A stretch of DNA of 64,000 bases from the NCBI RefSeq assembly GCF_900114895.1, contig NZ_FOUO01000005.1, forward strand, positions 124,001 to 188,000. The letters run 5' to 3'. The notes beneath the pieces were generated by a model that did no database searches, was not told where the DNA came from, and worked only from the letters and a program-made list of their open reading frames with translations. Position numbers and translations under genes: made by a program. Positions 45,381 to 54,955 of the stretch are shown here, piece after piece; position 1 is the first letter of the stretch, and every line of letters starts with the position of its first letter. This stretch comes from Ectothiorhodospira mobilis. GTDB taxonomy: Bacteria; Pseudomonadota; Gammaproteobacteria; Ectothiorhodospirales; Ectothiorhodospiraceae.

Positions 45381-46340
45381 ATGGAACGCGCATCCCGTCT
45401 GCTCATCCTGATCCTTGCACTGATCACCTGGGGCAGCGCCGCGGCGGCGCCCCAGGTGGTGACCAGCATCGCCCCGATCCACAACCTGGTGCACGGCGTC
45501 ATGGAAGGGGTGGCGGAGCCGGTACGGCTGGTGCCGCCGGGGGCCTCGCCCCACACCTACCGCCTGCGGCCCTCGGACATGCGCCGCCTGCACGAGGCCG
45601 ACGTGGTGGTGTGGATCGGGCCGGAGATGGAGACCTTCCTGGTGCGCCCCCTGGCCACGGCACCCCAGGACCTGGTGCGGGTCTCCCTCATGGAGGATGC
45701 CGATCTCATCGTCCACCCGCGGCGCGAGGGCGGGCTGTGGGAACATCGCGCCCATGGCGACGGGGATGCCCGCGGCCATGACGACCCGGGCCATGACCAC
45801 CGGGACGTGGACACCCACGTCTGGCTCTCCCCGGAGAACGCGGCGCGCATCACCCGCCACGTGGCCGCGGTGCTGGCGCGCACGGACCCGGACAACGCCC
45901 AGCGCTACCGCGCCAACCGGGAACGCATCCTGGCGGAGCTCCAGGCCCTGGATGCGCAGATCGCAAAACGCCTCGCCCCCGTGCGTGAGCGGCCCTTCAT
46001 CGTCTTCCACGACGCCTACCAGTACTTCGAGCGCCACTACGACCTGCACCCCGCCGGCTCCATCACCCTGGACCCCTCCCGGTCCGTAGGGGCACGGCGC
46101 ATCCACGAGATCCGGGAGCGCATCCGCGGGGCCGGGGCCCTGTGCGTCTTCGTGGAACCCCAGTTCGAACCGGACCTGGTACACACCCTGGTGGAGGGCA
46201 CCGACGCCCGCACCGGGGTGCTGGACCCCCTGGGGGCGGAACTGCCCCCGGGGGTGGAGAGCTATTACCGGCTGCTGCGGGACCTGGCGGACCACCTGGT
46301 GGACTGCCTCAGCCGCGACGGCGCCGATGGCGGGCGCTGA
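45381..46340 (+). CDS. znuA: Zinc ABC transporter substrate-binding protein ZnuA
   Basis: 319 residues with a signal peptide (RLLILILALITWGSAAAA). TSIAPIHNLVHGVMEG carries a metal ligand His; the middle loop HGDGDARGHDDPGHDHRD is His/Asp-rich, typical of zinc carriers. FHDAYQYFERHYDL and FVEPQFEPDLVHTL supply further ligands. GGAGG is 6 nt before the ATG. Divergent from znuC-znuB and regulated with them. Confidence 0.95.
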   Translation: MERASRLLILILALITWGSAAAAPQVVTSIAPIHNLVHGVMEGVAEPVRLVPPGASPHTYRLRPSDMRRLHEADVVVWIGPEMETFLVRPLATAPQDLVRVSLMEDADLIVHPRREGGLWEHRAHGDGDARGHDDPGHDHRDVDTHVWLSPENAARITRHVAAVLARTDPDNAQRYRANRERILAELQALDAQIAKRLAPVRERPFIVFHDAYQYFERHYDLHPAGSITLDPSRSVGARRIHEIRERIRGAGALCVFVEPQFEPDLVHTLVEGTDARTGVLDPLGAELPPGVESYYRLLRDLADHLVDCLSRDGADGGR

Positions 46341-46354
46341 GGGCCCGCCGGGGC

Positions 46355-46717
46355 TCAGTTAACCAGGACCAGCCCCCAGACCAGGGCGGCGTGCACCAGG
46401 GCCAGGAGCACGGCCGCCGAACCCATGTCCTTGGCGCGGGCGGAGAGGGCATGGCGCTCGCCGCCGAAGCGGTCGATGGCCGCCTCCAGGCCGCTGTTGA
46501 GCAGTTCCACGATGAGCACCAGGATCAGGCTGCCCAGCAGCAGGGCCCGCTCCACCCCCCCCTCCCCCAGCCACAGGGCCAGGGGGAAGAGCACGGCACA
46601 GGCCATCAGCTCCTGGCGAAAGGCCGCCTCATGGCGGAAGGTGCTGCACAGGCCCTTCCAGGAGTACCCGGCGGCCTTGACGATGCGGGTCAGCCCCCGG
46701 TGGCCGCTGGCGGCCAT
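46355..46717 (-). CDS. dgkA: Diacylglycerol kinase (DgkA)
   Basis: 120 residues with three membrane helices. RHEAAFRQELMACAVLFPLA and VELLNSGLEAAIDRFGGERH (the active-site Glu-Asn region) followed by RAKDMGSAAVLLALV define the family. It recycles diacylglycerol from osmolyte synthesis. Its ATG overlaps the gcvPB stop (TGATG), so it hangs off the glycine-cleavage operon. Confidence 0.95.
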   Translation of the reverse strand: MAASGHRGLTRIVKAAGYSWKGLCSTFRHEAAFRQELMACAVLFPLALWLGEGGVERALLLGSLILVLIVELLNSGLEAAIDRFGGERHALSARAKDMGSAAVLLALVHAALVWGLVLVN

Positions 46718-48180
46718 CAGCCGGCCGCCGCCTCATCGGCGGACCAGGCCACGTCCAGGGCCTTGGCCGCCCGCACCTCGTCGAAGCGCCGGTTGGGCAG
46801 GGTATGGGGCGCGGTCTTCACCGTCTCGGTGTCGCTGGCGGCCTCCTCCAGGATCCGCGCCATGGCCTCCACGAAGCCATCCAGGGTCTCCTTGCTCTCC
46901 GTCTCCGTGGGCTCCACCAGCAGGCACTCGGGCACCAGCAGCGGGAAGTAGGTGGTGGGGGCATGGAAGCCATAGTCCAGCAGGCGCTTGGCCACGTCCA
47001 TGGCGGTCACCCCCTGCGCCTTCGCCTGACGCTTGAGGGTAAGGATGAACTCATGGGTGGCGCGGCGGTCCGGGAAGGCCACATCGAAGCCCTTCTCCCG
47101 CAGGCGGGCCATGAGGTAGTTGGCATTGAGGGTGGAGTAGTCCGCCACCCGGGGCATCCCCTCCCGCCCCAAAAGGCGCATGTAGACATAGGCCCGCAGC
47201 AGCACCCCGGCGTTGCCGGCAAAGGCCGACAGGCGCCCGATGCTCTGGGGCAGGTCCGCCTGGGTGAGCCAGCGGTAGCCCTCCCCCTGGCGCGCCACCA
47301 GGGGCACGGGCAGGAACGGGCGCAGGCGCTCGCTCACCCCCACCGCCCCGGCCCCGGGCCCGCCGCCCCCGTGGGGGGTGGAGAAGGTCTTGTGCAGGTT
47401 CATGTGGATGACGTCAAAGCCCATGTCCCCCGGGCGCACCTTGCCCAGGATGGCGTTGAGGTTGGCCCCGTCGTAGTACAGCAGCCCGCCGGCCTCGTGC
47501 ACCAGCTGGGCGATCTCCCGGATGCGCCGCTCGAACACCCCCACGGTGGAGGGGTTGGTGAGCATGATCCCGGCGGTGGCGGGCCCCACGGCCGCCTTCA
47601 GGGCCGCCATGTCCACATCCCCGGAGGCGTCGGTGGGGATCTCCCGCACGGTATAGCCGCACATGGTGGCGGTGGCGGGGTTGGTGCCGTGGGCCGCGTC
47701 GGGCACCAGGATCTCGGTGCGGGCCGTATCGCCCCGGGCGCGGTGATAGGCCCGGATCATGGCCACACCGGCGAACTCCCCCTGGGCCCCGGCCATGGGG
47801 GTGAGGGAGACCTGACGCATCCCCGTCACCTCCTGGAGCATCTCCTGCAACTCGTACATACAGGCCATGAAGCCCTGGCTCTGGGCCTCGGGGGCGTGGG
47901 GATGGCGGCGCAGGAAGCCCGGCAGCATGGCCAGGCTGTTGCAGGCCCTGGGGTTGTACTTCATGGTGCAGGACCCCAGGGGATAGAACTGGGTATCGAT
48001 GGAGAAGTTCTTCTGCGACAAGCGGGTGTAGTGGCGCACCACGTCCATCTCCGACACCTCCGGCAGCGGCGCCCGGCGCCCGCGCCGGAAACGCTCCGGC
48101 AGCACCGGCGGCTCGGCCCGTTCCAGGGGGGCCTGGGCGGCGGCCCGGCGGCCGGGTCGGGAGAGTTCGAAGATCAGCAT
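46717..48180 (-). CDS. gcvPB: Glycine dehydrogenase (decarboxylating) subunit 2
   Basis: 487 residues from [20 protein letters not shown]. This is the PLP-bearing half of the split P protein; the lysine is in [35 protein letters not shown] and [16 protein letters not shown] are also conserved. AGGAG lies 8 nt before the ATG. The other half, gcvPA, is one gene upstream, with tpx between. Confidence 0.97.
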   Translation of the reverse strand: MLIFELSRPGRRAAAQAPLERAEPPVLPERFRRGRRAPLPEVSEMDVVRHYTRLSQKNFSIDTQFYPLGSCTMKYNPRACNSLAMLPGFLRRHPHAPEAQSQGFMACMYELQEMLQEVTGMRQVSLTPMAGAQGEFAGVAMIRAYHRARGDTARTEILVPDAAHGTNPATATMCGYTVREIPTDASGDVDMAALKAAVGPATAGIMLTNPSTVGVFERRIREIAQLVHEAGGLLYYDGANLNAILGKVRPGDMGFDVIHMNLHKTFSTPHGGGGPGAGAVGVSERLRPFLPVPLVARQGEGYRWLTQADLPQSIGRLSAFAGNAGVLLRAYVYMRLLGREGMPRVADYSTLNANYLMARLREKGFDVAFPDRRATHEFILTLKRQAKAQGVTAMDVAKRLLDYGFHAPTTYFPLLVPECLLVEPTETESKETLDGFVEAMARILEEAASDTETVKTAPHTLPNRRFDEVRAAKALDVAWSADEAAAG

Positions 48181-48212
48181 AGCCTGCTCCTGATTCACGG
48201 GATTCGGGGTTG

Positions 48213-48240
48213 GGGCCCGGCGGCCTGCGGCGCCGGGCCC
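48213..48240 (-). repeat. Intergenic hairpin after tpx
   Basis: GGGCCCGGCG (48213-48222) and CGCCGGGCCC (48231-48240) form a perfect 10-bp stem with an 8-nt loop, 5 bp past the tpx stop. No T-run follows on the minus strand, so an mRNA processing or 3' protection role is more likely than termination. Confidence 0.7.
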
Positions 48241-48245
48241 GGATA

Positions 48246-48746
48246 TCATGACAAGTGGGCGAGGGCGGCGTCGTAGTCCGGTTCCTGGGTGATCTCCGGC
48301 ACCAGCTGGGCATGCAGGATGGTGTCGTCCGCATCCAGCACCAGCACGGCGCGGGCGGCGATCCCCGCCAGGGGACCGTCCACCAGGAGCACGCCGTAGT
48401 CCCGGGCGAAATCCCGGGAGCGCATCATGGACAGGGTCTTCACCCGATCCACCCCCTCGGCCTGGCAGAACCGGCCCTGGGCGAAGGGCAGATCGGCGGA
48501 GACATTGAGCACCACCACGTCGTCGCGGCCGGCGATGTCGGCGTTGAACCGCTTCGCGGAGGCGGCGCACACGTCCGTGTCCAGACTGGGCACGATGGAC
48601 AGCACCTTCCTCACGCCCTGGAAATCCCCCAGGGAGACGTCGTTCAGGTCCTTGTCCACCAGGGTGAAGTCTGGTGCGCGGCTGCCCACCTGCGGCAGCT
48701 CGCCGCTGGTGTGGATGGGATTGCCCTGCAATGTGATCTCGGCCAT
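48246..48746 (-). CDS. tpx: Thiol peroxidase (Tpx)
   Basis: 166 residues. Atypical 2-Cys peroxiredoxin: peroxidatic Cys60 in [14 protein letters not shown] and resolving Cys94 in GRFCQAEGV. The N-terminus [18 protein letters not shown] is conserved. It reduces lipid and other hydroperoxides with thioredoxin. GGAGG precedes the ATG. Its place inside the gcv operon is unusual; see findings. Confidence 0.97.
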   Translation of the reverse strand: MAEITLQGNPIHTSGELPQVGSRAPDFTLVDKDLNDVSLGDFQGVRKVLSIVPSLDTDVCAASAKRFNADIAGRDDVVVLNVSADLPFAQGRFCQAEGVDRVKTLSMMRSRDFARDYGVLLVDGPLAGIAARAVLVLDADDTILHAQLVPEITQEPDYDAALAHLS

Positions 48747-48813
48747 GGGACCCTCCTGAGGGTTGCGGCTGGTTGGCTCGGGGCGGCCGCGACGGCACGC
48801 CCCTGTAGGGAAC

Positions 48814-50175
48814 TTAGGAAGCCGCCCGCGCCTTTTCCAGTGCCGCCATGTAGCGATCCAGGTCCGCGCCGGTCTTGGTCTCGGTGACGCACACCAGCAG
48901 CGCGTCCTTCAGCTCGGGATAGTCCCGGCCCAGGGGATAGCCCGCGAGCACCCCCTCCTCGGCCATGGCCGCGGCCACACGCTCGGCGTCGCCGCCCACG
49001 CGCACCGCCACCTCGTGGAAGCGCTCGCCGGAGAACACCGGCACGCAGCCGCTGGCCTCCAGGCGCTCCGCCAGGGCCTGGGTGTTGGCCATGGAGGCGG
49101 CGGCCACCCGTTCCAGTCCCTCCGGCCCCAGCAGGGCCATGTGGATGGTGGCGGCGGTGACCATCAGCCCCTGGTTGGTGCAGATGTTGGAGGTGGCCTT
49201 GGAACGGCGGATGTGCTGCTCCCGGGCCTGCAGGGTGAGCACGAAACCATCGCGGCCGTCGGCGTCCGTGGTGCGCCCCACGACCCGGCCGGGCATCTGC
49301 CGGGCGTGCTCCTTACGGCAGCACATGAAGCCGAAATAGGGCCCGCCGGAGGACAGGGGCGCCCCCAGGGGCTGGCCCTCGCCCACGACGATGTCGGCGC
49401 CCTTCCCGCCCCATTCCCCCGGGGCCTTGAGCAGGGCCAGGGAGACGGGATTGACCACGCCGATCACCTGCATGCCCTGTCCATGGGCCCAGTCGGTGAG
49501 GGCATCCGCCTCCTCCAGCACACCGAAGAAGTTGGGCTGGGGGATCACCAGGGCGGCCGCCTCCCCGGGGGCCTCGGCCTCCAGGGCCGCGGGATCCACG
49601 CGGCCGGCGGCGGCATCGAAGGGCAGGTCCACCAGCTCGATCCCCTGGGGGGAGACGATGCTGCGCACCACGGCGCGGTAGGCGGGATGCACACTGGCCG
49701 GCATGAGGATGCGCTGGCTCTTGTTCTTGCGGTTGGCGCGCACGGCCATGAGGGCCGCCTCCGCCAGGGCGGAGGCCCCGTCGTAGAGAGAGGCGTTGGA
49801 CACCGGCAGGCCGGTGAGCCCCGCCATCATGGACTGGTACTCATAGATGAGCTGCAGCGTCCCCTGGCTGGCCTCGGCCTGATAGGGGGTGTAGGCGCTG
49901 TAGAACTCGCCGCGGGTGGCGATCTGCCAGACCGCCGCCGGCACGTGGTGCTCGTAGGCCCCGGCACCGATGAAGTTGAGGGCGGTGGCATCGCTGGCGG
50001 CCCGGGCCTCCATGAGCCGGGTCACCTCCATCTCGCTCAGGGCCGGCGGCAGCCCCTGGAGACCATCCACCCGCAGGGCCTGGGGGGTCTCGTCGAACAG
50101 CGTCTCGATGGAGTCTGCGCCGATGGCCGCGAGCATCTCGCGCACGTCGGATTCGGTATGGGGGATAAAGGGCAT
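48814..50175 (-). CDS. gcvPA: Glycine dehydrogenase (decarboxylating) subunit 1
   Basis: 453 residues from [20 protein letters not shown]. This half lacks the PLP lysine but completes the P protein with Gcv[38 protein letters not shown] and [18 protein letters not shown] are family motifs. GGAG lies 9 nt before the ATG. It follows gcvH after 135 bp that hold two hairpins. Confidence 0.97.
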   Translation of the reverse strand: MPFIPHTESDVREMLAAIGADSIETLFDETPQALRVDGLQGLPPALSEMEVTRLMEARAASDATALNFIGAGAYEHHVPAAVWQIATRGEFYSAYTPYQAEASQGTLQLIYEYQSMMAGLTGLPVSNASLYDGASALAEAALMAVRANRKNKSQRILMPASVHPAYRAVVRSIVSPQGIELVDLPFDAAAGRVDPAALEAEAPGEAAALVIPQPNFFGVLEEADALTDWAHGQGMQVIGVVNPVSLALLKAPGEWGGKGADIVVGEGQPLGAPLSSGGPYFGFMCCRKEHARQMPGRVVGRTTDADGRDGFVLTLQAREQHIRRSKATSNICTNQGLMVTAATIHMALLGPEGLERVAAASMANTQALAERLEASGCVPVFSGERFHEVAVRVGGDAERVAAAMAEEGVLAGYPLGRDYPELKDALLVCVTETKTGADLDRYMAALEKARAAS

Positions 50176-50226
50176 GGTCTTGGGGGATTCTCCGGATGAC
50201 TGAAGCAGGGGCGAACCGGTCCCGCG

Positions 50227-50274
50227 CCCCGGGAAGGGATCCCGGGGCCGGTCGGCGGGCGGACCCCGCCCGCC
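50227..50274 (-). repeat. Two tandem hairpins between gcvH and gcvPA
   Basis: CCCCGGGA (50227-50234)/TCCCGGGG (50240-50247), and GGCGGGC (50254-50260)/GCCCGCC (50268-50274), each perfect. Neither has a T-run, so they look like RNA-processing or stability elements rather than terminators. Confidence 0.7.
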
Positions 50275-50310
50275 GTGTTCACGCACGGCCCGATGCGGGC
50301 AGGGGCGGGA

Positions 50311-50703
50311 TCAGCCCTCCGCCTCCAGGTGGGCCTTGTAGGCCTCGGCGTCCATGAGCCCGGACAGCTCGCCGCTGTCGGCGGGCTTCACGCGAAAGAG
50401 CCAGCCCTCGCCGTAGGGATCGCTGTTCACCAACTCGGGGCTGTCCCCCAGCTGCTCGTTCACCGCGGTCACCTCCCCGCTCACCGGGGCGTAGACATCG
50501 GAGGCCGCCTTCACCGACTCCACCACGGCGCAGGCGCTGCCCGCCTCCAGGGTCGCCCCCGCCTCGGGGGTCTCCACGAAGACCAGATCGCCCAACAGTT
50601 CCTGGGCATGTTCGGAGATGCCCACGGTGAGGCTGCCATCGGACTCCTGGCGCACCCACTCGTGGGATTTGGCGTACTTCAGATCGCTCGGGACGTTGCT
50701 CAT
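50311..50703 (-). CDS. gcvH: Glycine cleavage system H protein
   Basis: 130 residues. The lipoylated lysine is Lys65 in [19 protein letters not shown]. The N-terminus ([16 protein letters not shown]) is conserved. It shuttles the aminomethyl group among P, T and L proteins. AGGAG is 8 nt before the ATG. 62 bp after gcvT. Confidence 0.97.
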   Translation of the reverse strand: MSNVPSDLKYAKSHEWVRQESDGSLTVGISEHAQELLGDLVFVETPEAGATLEAGSACAVVESVKAASDVYAPVSGEVTAVNEQLGDSPELVNSDPYGEGWLFRVKPADSGELSGLMDAEAYKAHLEAEG

Positions 50704-50765
50704 GGGGATGGCTCCTGAAAGGCTGGAAAATCGTATGGGGATTGCAAGGGTCGATTGAATCGGTT

Positions 50766-51878
50766 TCAGGCCGGGATGTCGACCACCGGCTGGCCGTTGC
50801 GCGCGAACGGGGGCCGCACCACCCGGGCCGGCACCGTCTTGCCGCGGATCTCCACCTGGACGCGGTCACCGGCCCCGGCCGGGAGGCGGGCCAGGGCGAT
50901 GGAGGCCCCCAGGGTGGGGGAGAAGCTGCCGCTGGTGGTCTCGCCCTCGCCGGCCTCCCCGGCCAGGACCTTCATGTGGCCCCGCAGCACCCCGCGGCCT
51001 TCCAGCACCAGGCCCGCCAGGCGGCGGGTAACCCCCTCGGCCTTCTGGCGCTCCAGGGCGGCGCGGCCGATGAAGTCCCGGTCCGCCGGCTCCAGGGCCA
51101 CGGTCCAGCCCAGGCCGGATTCCAGGGGGGTGGTGGTCTCGTCCATGTCGGTGCCGTAGAGGTTCATGCCCGCCTCCAGGCGCAGGGTGTCCCGGGCCCC
51201 CAGGCCCACGGGGCGCACCCCGGCCCCGGTCAGGGCCGACCAGAAGGCGCGGGTGTCGCCGGCGGGCAGGATCACCTCGAAGCCGTCCTCGCCGGTGTAG
51301 CCGGTGCAGGCCACGAACCAGTCGCCGGATTCCACTGCGTGGAAGGGGGTGAGCTCCGCCGCCGGGCCGCGCAGGGCCTCGGGCAGCAGGGGCAGAAGGC
51401 GCTGCCGGGCCTCGGGGCCCTGCACCGCGATCATGTCCAGGTCCTCCCGCTCCGCCACGGACACGGCCTCATGGTCGGGCTGGGCGGCCGCCACCTCCTG
51501 CATCCAGGCCAGGTCCTTGTCCCGGGTGGCGGCGTTGACCACCACGCGGTAGCCGTCGCCGCGGCGGTAGACGATGAGATCGTCCAGGATGCCGCCGTCG
51601 GCGTTGAGCATGCAGCTGTAGAGGGCGCGGCCCGGATCCCGGAGCTTGTCCACGTCGTTGGCCAGCAGGCGGCGCAGGTAGGCGCGGGCACCGGGGCCGG
51701 CCACGTCCACCACCGTCATGTGGGAGACGTCGAACATGCCGGCATCGCGGCGCACGGCGTGATGCTCCTCCAGCTGGGAACCGTAGTGGATGGGCATGGA
51801 CCAGCCGGCAAAGTCCACCATGCGGGCGCCGGCGGCCACATGGGTGTCGTGCAGGGTGGTCTGTCTGGGCGTCGTCAT
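50766..51878 (-). CDS. gcvT: Aminomethyltransferase (glycine cleavage T protein)
   Basis: 370 residues from [20 protein letters not shown]. It moves the methylene group to THF and releases ammonia. [30 protein letters not shown] and [17 protein letters not shown] (GYTGE motif) are diagnostic. GGAG is 8 nt before the ATG; the open frame upstream is the riboswitch. First gene of the gcv operon, controlled by the riboswitch at 51941-52114. Confidence 0.97.
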   Translation of the reverse strand: MTTPRQTTLHDTHVAAGARMVDFAGWSMPIHYGSQLEEHHAVRRDAGMFDVSHMTVVDVAGPGARAYLRRLLANDVDKLRDPGRALYSCMLNADGGILDDLIVYRRGDGYRVVVNAATRDKDLAWMQEVAAAQPDHEAVSVAEREDLDMIAVQGPEARQRLLPLLPEALRGPAAELTPFHAVESGDWFVACTGYTGEDGFEVILPAGDTRAFWSALTGAGVRPVGLGARDTLRLEAGMNLYGTDMDETTTPLESGLGWTVALEPADRDFIGRAALERQKAEGVTRRLAGLVLEGRGVLRGHMKVLAGEAGEGETTSGSFSPTLGASIALARLPAGAGDRVQVEIRGKTVPARVVRPPFARNGQPVVDIPA

Positions 51879-51900
51879 GGCTTCAGGCTCCCGTTGAACG

Positions 51901-51942
51901 AAAAAAGGGGCGGCCGACACGTGCTGGGTGTCGACCGCCCCT
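51901..51942 (-). terminator. Riboswitch-controlled terminator ahead of gcvT
   Basis: On the minus strand an AGGGGCGG(T/C)CGACAC-type stem with loop CCAGCAC is followed by six T (51906-51901). The stem arms (51907-51919 and 51930-51942) pair with one G-T wobble. It sits after the second glycine aptamer and 22 nt before the gcvT ATG, the layout of a transcription-attenuating ON switch. Confidence 0.88.
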
Positions 51943-52114
51943 CTGTCCTGAAACCTGAGAGATTGAACCGCGCCCGTGGCGCCGGCTATCCCCTTCGGTG
52001 GGCCCTCGGGCCGCTCTCCAGAGTCGATGCGGGCAGCGCAGTCCTTTTGCCTGAGCGTTTCCGGGCGGAAGTTGCGCCTTCGGCGCCTCCACGAGGGGAG
52101 GTCTCTCCCACGCT
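51941..52114 (-). ncRNA. Tandem glycine riboswitch
   Basis: Two aptamers are seen on the minus strand. Aptamer I (about 52114-52040) has GTGGGAGAGACC, GCGCCGAAGGCGCAA and ACGCTCAGGCAAAAGGAC. Aptamer II (about 52025-51941) has CTCTGGAGAGCGG, CACCGAAGGGG, CTCTCAGGTTTCAGGACAGA. Both match the known glycine class. Glycine binding should prevent formation of the terminator and turn on gcvT and the genes behind it. Confidence 0.95.
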
Positions 52115-52149
52115 GCCGGGGTGACTGGTCACCCGTTTCTGTGGCCGCC

Positions 52150-52178
52150 ACTATACCTGGGGTGTCATCAAAGCGAAA
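52150..52178 (-). promoter_or_regulatory. Candidate promoter of the gcv operon
   Basis: Minus strand: TTTCGC (52178-52173), 17-bp spacer, TATAGT (52155-52150). The -10 is good and the -35 weak; position fits a start just before the riboswitch. Confidence 0.45.
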
Positions 52179-52221
52179 GCATTTCCAGGGGTATGGATCC
52201 GGAGCCCCTTATAGCCCACGG

Positions 52222-52851
52222 CTATGGCTTGCCGGAGGCCCCCGGTGCCGGCTCGGGACGGCGGATGAGGGCCCGGGTCACCGCGGCGCGGCCCTGATGC
52301 CCCGGCCCTTCATCCAGGTGCACCGCCACCTCCGCCAGTTCCCGGAACTCGGCGTCCACCAGGTCCTCCCGCAGGGTGACGCTGCCATAGAGCATGGCGA
52401 CATCCCGGGGACCCCCGCTGTGGTAGTGGATCTGCTCCGGATGGAAGGCCTCCAGCAGCAGCCAGCCGCCGGGCTTCAGGGCACGGAACATGGCCTCATG
52501 CACCCGCCGGCGCTGCTCCGGGGGCAGGTGCAGGAAGATGGAGACCACATGGTCGAACCGCTCCCGGGGCCAGTCCCATCCCGCCACATCGGCGCAGACG
52601 GTGTGCAGCACCACGCCGCGGTGCTGCGCCAGGGCCTCGGCCTTGTCCAGGGCCTGGCGGGAGAAGTCCACCGAGGTCACCTCCAGCCCCCGGCCGGCCA
52701 GCCAGACGCCGTTGCGGCCCTCGCCATCCCCCACGCACAACACCCGCTGTCCGGGCCGGTACAGGGCATGATGGGCCAGGAGATAGGCGTTGGGCGCCGT
52801 GCCGTAGACGTATCCGCCGGCGGCGAAACGGTTGTCCCAGAACTCTTTCAT
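52222..52851 (-). CDS. TehB-like class I SAM-dependent methyltransferase
   Basis: 209 residues. MKEFWDNRFAAGGYVYGTAP, VLCVGDGEGRNGVWLAGRGL and TSVDFSRQALDKAEALAQ are typical of TehB/thiopurine-like small methyltransferases; ALKPGGWLLLEAFHPEQIHY follows. The substrate is unknown, possibly oxyanions such as tellurite or a small thiol. It lies between the gcv promoter and pepP. Confidence 0.87.
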   Translation of the reverse strand: MKEFWDNRFAAGGYVYGTAPNAYLLAHHALYRPGQRVLCVGDGEGRNGVWLAGRGLEVTSVDFSRQALDKAEALAQHRGVVLHTVCADVAGWDWPRERFDHVVSIFLHLPPEQRRRVHEAMFRALKPGGWLLLEAFHPEQIHYHSGGPRDVAMLYGSVTLREDLVDAEFRELAEVAVHLDEGPGHQGRAAVTRALIRRPEPAPGASGKP

Positions 52852-52918
52852 GATGCGGTGTCCCCTGGCGATCCGGCCAGATAGTGTAGGCCAATCCGGC
52901 GGCGCCGGGGCAGGCGCC

Positions 52919-54244
52919 TCAATCCGCCGGGGTCATGAGGGCCTCGATGGCCTCCGGGGCCTTGGGGCAGTCGGCCGTGAGCACCTCGTGCCCGGCCCGG
53001 GTGACCGCCACGTCGTCCTCGATGCGCACGCCGATGCCGGCCAGTGCCTCCGGCACCCCCTCGCCCCCCGGCGGGAAATAGAGCCCCGGCTCGACGGTCA
53101 TCACCATCCCCGGCTGCAGCGGCCGCGGGGCCCCGTCCACCCGGTAGTCCCCCACGTCGTGCACATCCAGGCCCAGCCAGTGGCCGGTGCGGTGCATATA
53201 GTAGGGCCTGTAGGCCCCCTCCTCCACCAGCCGCTGCACCGGACCCTGCAGCACGCCGAGATCCACCAGCCCCCGGGTGAGCACCGCCACCGCCGCCTGG
53301 TGGGGTTCCTCCCAGTGCCGCCCCGGGGCCACCTGGGCGATGGCCGCCGCCTGGGCCTCCAGGACGATGTCGTACACCGCCCGCTGGACCGGGGAAAAGC
53401 GCCCGTTCACCGGGAAGGTGCGGGTCACGTCCCCGGCGTATCCCCGGTATTCGCAACCGGCGTCGATGAGCACCAGATCCCCGTCCCGCAGCCGGTCCTC
53501 GTTCTCGGTGTAGTGCAGGATGCAGCCGTTGGCCCCGCCGCCGACGATGGAGGCATAGGCCGACTCCATGCCGGCATGGCGGAAGGTATAGAGCAGTTCC
53601 GCCTCCAGCTGGTACTCCCACACCCCCGGGCGGCAGGCGGCCATGGCGCGCCGGTGGGCCTCCACGGTGACCGCCGCCGCCCGGCGCATGGCCTCCAGCT
53701 CCTGCTCCGATTTGAACAGGCGCAGCTCGTGCAGCAGGGGCTCCAGGGACATCAGCGCCCGGGGCGGGCGCACCCCGGCACGGCCCCGGCGGCCCATGGC
53801 CTCGATCCAGGCGCTCACCCGGCGGTCCATGCCGGACTCGTGCCCCAGGCTCAGATAGACCCGCTCCCGACCCTCCAGCAAGCCGGGCAGGACCTGCTCC
53901 AGCTCCGCCAGGGGATGGGCCTCGTCGGCGCCGAAGTCGCGCACCGCCCCCTCGGTGCCCGCGCGGCGGCCGTTCCAGGTCTCCTTCTCGGGATCGCGCT
54001 CGCGGCAGAAGAGGACATAGTCCCCCTCGGACCGCCCCGGCACCAGCACGGCCACCGCCTCGGGCTCGACAAAGCCGGTGAGGTACCAGAAATCGCTGTC
54101 CTGGCGGAAGGGATGGGTCACGTCCCGGTTGCGGGTACGCTCCGGGGCCCCGGGGACGATGGCGATGGCCCCCTCCCCCATGGCCTCCATGAGGCGGCGG
54201 CGGCGGTGGGCGTGTTCCTGTAATTGGGTCTTGTTCGGGATCAT
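52919..54244 (-). CDS. pepP: Xaa-Pro aminopeptidase
   Basis: 441 residues. The N-terminal creatinase-like domain contains LTGFVEPEAVAVLVPG. The metallopeptidase core has LIDAGCEYRGYAGDVTRTFP (two Asp ligands), MHRTGHWLGLDVHDVG (His) and GMVMTVEPGLYFP (Glu). It removes an N-terminal residue before proline. Adjacent to ygfB, as in E. coli, but the usual downstream ubiH is absent. Confidence 0.96.
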   Translation of the reverse strand: MIPNKTQLQEHAHRRRRLMEAMGEGAIAIVPGAPERTRNRDVTHPFRQDSDFWYLTGFVEPEAVAVLVPGRSEGDYVLFCRERDPEKETWNGRRAGTEGAVRDFGADEAHPLAELEQVLPGLLEGRERVYLSLGHESGMDRRVSAWIEAMGRRGRAGVRPPRALMSLEPLLHELRLFKSEQELEAMRRAAAVTVEAHRRAMAACRPGVWEYQLEAELLYTFRHAGMESAYASIVGGGANGCILHYTENEDRLRDGDLVLIDAGCEYRGYAGDVTRTFPVNGRFSPVQRAVYDIVLEAQAAAIAQVAPGRHWEEPHQAAVAVLTRGLVDLGVLQGPVQRLVEEGAYRPYYMHRTGHWLGLDVHDVGDYRVDGAPRPLQPGMVMTVEPGLYFPPGGEGVPEALAGIGVRIEDDVAVTRAGHEVLTADCPKAPEAIEALMTPAD

Positions 54245-54266
54245 GGCTCGATGGTCGGGGGCGGGC

Positions 54267-54812
54267 TCAGTGCAGCCCGGAGGGCCCCTTCAGGGGCTGG
54301 AGTTCCTCGCTCACCAGCAGCACGCCCACGCGCACGTACTCGTGGATCTCCTGGAAGGCGGCCTCGTCCGCCTCCTCGTCATCCAGGGAGAAGCCCGTGC
54401 GGGCGATCTCGGACAGATCGCGGACGATCTCCGCGGAGTCCTCAGGCAAAGTGCGGGGTTCCCCCACACCGGCCAGGGCCAGGCCGTAGAGGAAGCCCTG
54501 GCACCACAGCCCCAGGGCCTCCACCCGCCGTTCCAGGTCGCTGTCATCGGAGGGCAGCAGCAGGTCGAAGCTCAAGAGGGCATCCGCCAGTTGGGTGCGG
54601 GTGGCCTCGAACAGGGCCGACAGGGCCTGCGGCGGCGCGGGTGTTTCCTGCCCCTCGCCGGCCTGGGGCAGGACCTCCCGCAGCCAGGCCCCGGCGCCGG
54701 AACCCAGATTGGCGGTGAGCAGGCCGCAGAGGGTGCCGTGGACCTCGGCGGCGCCGGCGGCGGCACCGGCGGCGCGCAGGCTGTCTTCGACGGCTTCGTA
54801 ACCAGGCATCAT
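54267..54812 (-). CDS. ygfB: UPF0149 (YgfB-like) protein
   Basis: 181 residues. AAEVHGTLCGLLTANLGSGA, LWCQGFLYGLALAGVG and EIHEYVRVGVLLVSEELQP match UPF0149. Two ATG codons in a row open it (54812, 54809). Members are linked to antitoxin or repressor roles in some species (YgfB in Pseudomonas); not tested here. It diverges from the zapB-like gene and precedes pepP by 22 bp. Confidence 0.92.
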   Translation of the reverse strand: MMPGYEAVEDSLRAAGAAAGAAEVHGTLCGLLTANLGSGAGAWLREVLPQAGEGQETPAPPQALSALFEATRTQLADALLSFDLLLPSDDSDLERRVEALGLWCQGFLYGLALAGVGEPRTLPEDSAEIVRDLSEIARTGFSLDDEEADEAAFQEIHEYVRVGVLLVSEELQPLKGPSGLH

Positions 54813-54919
54813 GGCGCGGGACTCACAGGGGCGGGGCGGGTTTGGGGCCAGTCTAACACCGCCGCTCCCCCCCTGCCCATGCGCCCCGGCGGGGCACCCG
54901 CACGCCCTGCCCGGGGCCG

Positions 54920-54949
54920 TTGACGCCCCCCGCCGGACGGGCCTATATT
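54920..54949 (+). promoter_or_regulatory. Sigma-70 promoter giving a possible leaderless zapB-like mRNA
   Basis: TTGACG (54920-54925), 18-bp spacer, TATATT (54944-54949). Six bases (GGCCCC) separate the -10 from the ATG at 54956, so transcription would start at or next to the A of ATG. No Shine-Dalgarno is present. Confidence 0.75.
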
Positions 54950-54955
54950 GGCCCC

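Noticed and set aside
46717-48798. A fusion of a tpx-frame peptide to gcvPB
   Set aside because: The extension upstream of 48180 is another frame of tpx; gcvPB has its own AGGAG and ATG.
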